From positions 1-7,482 of the forward strand of contig DASZMJ010000091.1 of assembly GCA_035551935.1 (NCBI GenBank): a DNA stretch of 7,482 nucleotides, written 5' to 3'. Each line of letters begins with the position of its first letter. Position 1 is the first letter of the stretch. The notes beneath the pieces were generated by a model, which saw only the letters and a list, made by a program, of their open reading frames with translations, made no database searches and had not been told where the DNA came from. The position numbers and the translations under genes were made by a program. This document shows, piece after piece, positions 5,537-7,482 of the stretch. The DNA comes from DASZMJ01 sp035551935. Lineage in GTDB: Bacteria; Planctomycetota; Planctomycetia; Isosphaerales; Isosphaeraceae.

Positions 5537-6460
5537 GTGGACAACCCGACGATCCTGGACCATCCGGCAACCCGGCGAGCCTTCCTCGGCGGCGCGGCGA
5601 CCTTCGCCGCCTGGGCCGTCCTGCCGCGGGGCGTGCGGGGCGATGACGCCGCCAAGCCCAACTCCGTCTTCCACGGCGTGCGGATCGGGTGCATCACCTA
5701 CAGCTATCGCGGGTACGTCGAGACGGCCGAGGCCACGCTCAAGGCCCTCATCGAGGACGGGCTCAGCGAGGTCGAGCTGATGGACGGGCCGATCCGATCC
5801 TTCGCCGGCATGGGCGGCGGGCGCGGCGCCGGGGCGGCGACGGCCAGGCCGACCGACGCCGATCGCGAGAAGCAACTGGCGAAATGCAAGGAGCTCCGCA
5901 AACTGTACAATGACGCCGGCGTCACCATCCACGCCCACAAGATCCCCTTCGGCCCGTCGGATGAGGACATCACCTTCAACTTCGAGGTGGCCAAGGCGCT
6001 GGGCTGCACGGCCATCACCCTCGAGCGATCCGAGCCGATGGCCAAGCGGCTCGCGCCCTTCGCCGACAAGCACAAGATCTGGATCGGCTTCCACAACCAC
6101 ACGAACAACGTCCCGGTGCTGGACCGGCCCGACCCGATCCTCGACTACGGCCCGTACATCGGCTTCAACCTCGACGTCGGCCACTACTTCGCCGGCACGA
6201 AGGGGAAGTCCCCGATCCCCGTCCTCGAGAAGTACCACGACCGCATCGTCAGCCTTCACCTCAAGGACCGGACCGTCGACGGCGGCAACGTCCCCTGGGG
6301 CACCGGCGGGACGCCGCTCAAGGAGATCCTTCAACTCATGAAGAAGGAAAAGTGGACCTTCCCGGGCGACATCGAGGTCGAATACAAGATCCCCGAGGGC
6401 TCGAACCCCGTGGCCGAGGTGGCCAGGTGCGTCCGGTATTGCAAGGAGGCGCTCGCCTAA
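5537..6460 (+). CDS. Tat-exported sugar phosphate isomerase/epimerase-like TIM-barrel protein
   Basis: This 307-residue protein belongs to the xylose isomerase-like TIM-barrel superfamily (AP endonuclease 2 / sugar isomerase-epimerase type), which usually acts on sugars or inositols with a divalent metal. Residues 12-20 read TRRAFLGGA, a twin-arginine signal followed by a hydrophobic stretch to about 30, so export across the cytoplasmic membrane is likely. Candidate metal and active-site residues are Glu163 (ITLERSEP), His186/His188 (GFHNHTNN), Asp213 and His216 (NLDVGHY), His241-Lys243-Asp244 (LHLKD) and Glu282 (IEVEY). The start is GTG at 5537, because no ATG gives the Tat signal and AAGGAGG sits four bases upstream. 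It stands alone, so the substrate is not indicated. Planctomycetes carry many such exported paralogs. Confidence 0.87.
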   Translation: MDNPTILDHPATRRAFLGGAATFAAWAVLPRGVRGDDAAKPNSVFHGVRIGCITYSYRGYVETAEATLKALIEDGLSEVELMDGPIRSFAGMGGGRGAGAATARPTDADREKQLAKCKELRKLYNDAGVTIHAHKIPFGPSDEDITFNFEVAKALGCTAITLERSEPMAKRLAPFADKHKIWIGFHNHTNNVPVLDRPDPILDYGPYIGFNLDVGHYFAGTKGKSPIPVLEKYHDRIVSLHLKDRTVDGGNVPWGTGGTPLKEILQLMKKEKWTFPGDIEVEYKIPEGSNPVAEVARCVRYCKEALA

Positions 6461-6473
6461 CGAGCGGCCAAGC

Positions 6474-6584
6474 GGCGGGTGGCTCCGGTAGCACATTCTG
6501 GGTGCCATTGGTCGTCTTCGACCAGTGTGCGCCGGGTCAATCGGAGGAAGGTACAGGTGGAAGACCACCCGTGCCGCTCGCCGC
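6474..6584. repeat. Degenerate REPIN-like repeat downstream of the RAYT gene
   Basis: The left end GGCGGGTGGC (6474-6483) and right end GCCGCTCGCC (6573-6582) are inverted with two mismatches in 10. The right end (6565-6584) matches the REP arm at 7343-7362 in 17 of 20 bases. Inside are two hairpins: GGTCG-TCTT-CGACC (6510-6523) and GGTGG-AAGA-CCACC (6556-6569). The block fills the gap between the TIM-barrel stop and the RAYT stop and ends exactly against the RAYT stop codon. Confidence 0.55.
6496..6527 (+). repeat. Direct repeat flanking the RAYT gene, downstream copy
   Basis: This 32-base block matches 7237-7268 at 27 of 32 positions in the same orientation. Shared parts include TTCTGG, TGCCA, GGTC and the 10-mer TCGACCAGTG. 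The two copies bracket the transposase gene. Confidence 0.6.
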
Positions 6585-7172
6585 CTATGGGCCAGGGGCC
6601 GCGAAGAACTCCGCCGGCAGGCCCGCGACCTCGGGCAGATCCGCATCGACGAGGTCGTCCGGCCGGTAGAACCGATGGGCGCTGGACCAGCGCCATCGGA
6701 TCGCCTGATCGCAGAGACCCCGGCGGACAGGATTGAGATGGATGTAGTCAATCGCCGCCAGGACGGCCGGCTCGGTCCGCAAGTTCCGGTCGTATCCGCC
6801 GCCCTCTTGCCAGAACCGGAAGCGTTCGACCCCGGGTCGTTCCCGAACAGTCAAGCGTCCGAGCAGGGGGCTGCGGGCGTCGATCAGGCGTTGCTTGACC
6901 CGCGCCGAGAACGGCCGCTTGATCGCCTTGAGCAGCAGGTCGAGCCGGGCCTCGGCCCCCGTCGGATAGGTCAGCAGGTGGACGTGCTCGGGCATGAAGA
7001 CGAAGGCGACCAGGCGGAAGCCCTGGCCCCGCATCGCGCGATCGATGCTCTCAGCGAGCAGCCGGCGCCAGATGTCGTTGGTCAGCAGCGGCATCCGGCG
7101 GTAACAGGAGAACGTCAGCTCGTGGCAGTCGCCAGGCTCGTGGGAACGTCGGACGGCCTTGCGGTGGGACAT
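6585..7172 (-). CDS. REP-associated tyrosine transposase (RAYT, Y1/IS200-like)
   Basis: This 195-residue protein is a single-domain HUH nuclease of the Y1 transposase (RAYT) family, which nicks and rejoins single-stranded REP hairpins. The HUH motif is in FVFMPEHVHLL with His63 and His65. The catalytic tyrosine is most likely Tyr143 in AIDYIHLNPVRRGL. WQEGGGYDRN and RWRWSSAHRF are further family signatures. The N-terminal CHELTFSCYRR matches the usual first strand. The ATG at 7172 is chosen because everything upstream in frame translates REP sequence; no strong Shine-Dalgarno is seen, so expression may be low. The stop directly abuts a degenerate repeat at 6474-6584, and three REP units lie upstream at 7196-7362. 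Length and motifs look intact, so it may be active; it may also be a domesticated RAYT, as most are. Confidence 0.92.
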   Translation of the reverse strand: MSHRKAVRRSHEPGDCHELTFSCYRRMPLLTNDIWRRLLAESIDRAMRGQGFRLVAFVFMPEHVHLLTYPTGAEARLDLLLKAIKRPFSARVKQRLIDARSPLLGRLTVRERPGVERFRFWQEGGGYDRNLRTEPAVLAAIDYIHLNPVRRGLCDQAIRWRWSSAHRFYRPDDLVDADLPEVAGLPAEFFAAPGP

Positions 7173-7195
7173 GGCGGTGAGCGTATCGCCCGGGG

Positions 7196-7225
7196 CGCCG
7201 GTGGGCAAGCTATCAGCTCCACCCG
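7196..7225. repeat. Degenerate REP unit upstream of RAYT
   Basis: This segment aligns without gaps to 7329-7358 with 24 of 30 identical bases, including GGTGGGCAAGC and CCACCCG. It sits 24 bases before the RAYT start and looks like an older, decayed copy of the unit in the composite palindrome further upstream. Confidence 0.5.
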
Positions 7226-7236
7226 GCGGCCGATTG

Positions 7237-7268
7237 TTCTGGATGCCAGCGGTCTTCCTCGACCAGTG
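7237..7268 (+). repeat. Direct repeat flanking the RAYT gene, upstream copy
   Basis: This is the partner of 6496-6527, with 27 of 32 identical bases in the same orientation. It lies between the degenerate REP unit and the composite palindrome at 7274-7360. Confidence 0.6.
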
Positions 7269-7273
7269 CTCCG

Positions 7274-7360
7274 GGCGGGTGGTACTGGTGGCTTGCCCGC
7301 CAGTGCTCCGTATGCGATGCAGACCGAGCACTGGTGGGCAAGCCACCAGTGCCACCCGCC
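7274..7360. repeat. REPIN-like composite palindrome next to RAYT
   Basis: Arms 7274-7308 and 7326-7360 are 35-bp inverted repeats with two mismatches around a 17-nt spacer. The right arm contains a perfect 10-bp hairpin, GCACTGGTGG (7328-7337) with CCACCAGTGC (7343-7352); the left arm contains the matching ACTGGTGG hairpin with one wobble pair. The outer GGGTGG ends and GTGG leads are the same as in the composites at 134-197 and 4738-4802, although the hairpin cores differ. Confidence 0.75.
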
Positions 7361-7420
7361 GCGCTTGCCGTGGTCGGGGCAGTCGGAATTCAGGCAGCAG
7401 AAGCCGGAGAGGTCGTCCAT
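7357..7420 (-). pseudogene. 5' fragment of an IS transposase (zinc-ribbon N-terminus)
   Basis: On the minus strand an ATG at 7420 opens MDDLSGFCCLNSDCPDHGKR and then runs straight into the composite palindrome. The Cys-rich start with CPDHGKRG resembles the N-terminal zinc-ribbon of a transposase family I recall from planctomycete genomes (helix-turn-helix, IS1-like). That is recognition from memory, not a search. After about 21 residues the frame translates only REP sequence, so the gene appears cut by the RAYT-associated repeats. Nothing of the rest of the transposase is present in this window. No clear Shine-Dalgarno is seen. A genuine short peptide is unlikely. Confidence 0.5.
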
Positions 7421-7441
7421 GGTCTCGGCCCGGTGGTGCGA

Positions 7442-7479
7442 TCCTCGGGAATGACGCCGAGTTGCGTCACTCCCGAGGG
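7442..7479. repeat. Strong imperfect hairpin at window end
   Basis: CCTCGGGA (7443-7450) pairs with TCCCGAGG (7471-7478). After one A/C mismatch, TGACGC (7452-7457) pairs with GCGTCA (7464-7469) over a 6-nt loop. It lies just upstream of the transposase fragment start. It could be an insertion-sequence end, another REP unit or a terminator of a gene outside the window; no T-run is visible. Confidence 0.5.
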
Positions 7480-7482
7480 ATA

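Noticed and set aside
5174..6751. Long minus-strand open frame opposite the TIM-barrel gene
   Set aside because: It is antisense to a protein with a Tat signal and conserved active-site motifs, and its own translation has no recognisable family.
7173..7355. Longer RAYT start near 7355
   Set aside because: The extra 61 residues translate the REP units; family members begin close to the CHELTFSC strand, which fits the ATG at 7172.
1..7482. A defence, biosynthetic or other multi-gene novel system
   Set aside because: The protein genes here are unrelated single enzymes on mixed strands with no shared operon. The only system-like grouping is the RAYT with its repeats.

Overview
The window is very GC-rich (roughly 70 percent by eye). 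Its gene set suggests a planctomycete, most likely Isosphaeraceae-like: an M48 peptidase with TPR-type helices, a dienelactone hydrolase of the DIFQLT type, a D-threonine-aldolase-like enzyme, a Tat-exported sugar isomerase-like TIM barrel and a RAYT transposase. The taxonomic call is inference from family style and base composition; there is no rRNA or marker gene.

Layout: 1-200 holds two adjacent palindromic repeat elements. On the minus strand, 269-1951 encodes a membrane M48 metalloprotease with a C-terminal TPR-like tail. A divergent intergenic region (about 1985-2235) with two strong hairpins leads into a short plus-strand signal-peptide ORF (2236-2433), whose stop codon overlaps the start of a dienelactone hydrolase (2430-3170). 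That gene converges on a minus-strand PLP enzyme of the D-threonine aldolase/D-serine dehydratase fold (3207-4319). From 4320 to 5536 there is no convincing gene. This stretch holds a 28-bp perfect palindrome, nine same-orientation copies of a GGTTCGTT-type repeat (three of them in a 33-bp tandem), a second copy of the composite palindrome seen at 134-197, and an inverted repeat. A Tat-signal TIM-barrel protein follows (5537-6460), with a 17-bp palindrome directly in front of its ribosome binding site. The last kilobase is mobile: a RAYT (REP-associated tyrosine transposase, 6585-7172, minus) bracketed by REP/REPIN-like repeats, which appear to have landed in the 5' end of another transposase gene (7357-7420, minus).

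The enzyme genes look like ordinary scattered catabolic and housekeeping genes rather than one pathway. Only the small ORF and the dienelactone hydrolase have operon-like coupling. The most coherent system is the RAYT with its palindromes. Three composite palindromes in the window (134-197, 4738-4802, 7274-7360) have the same design: two inverted hairpin units, each opened by GTGG, inside GGGTGG...CCACCC ends. This matches the REPIN concept, two REP units in inverted orientation. The GGTTCGTT repeat cluster is a separate repeat family for which I can name no function.
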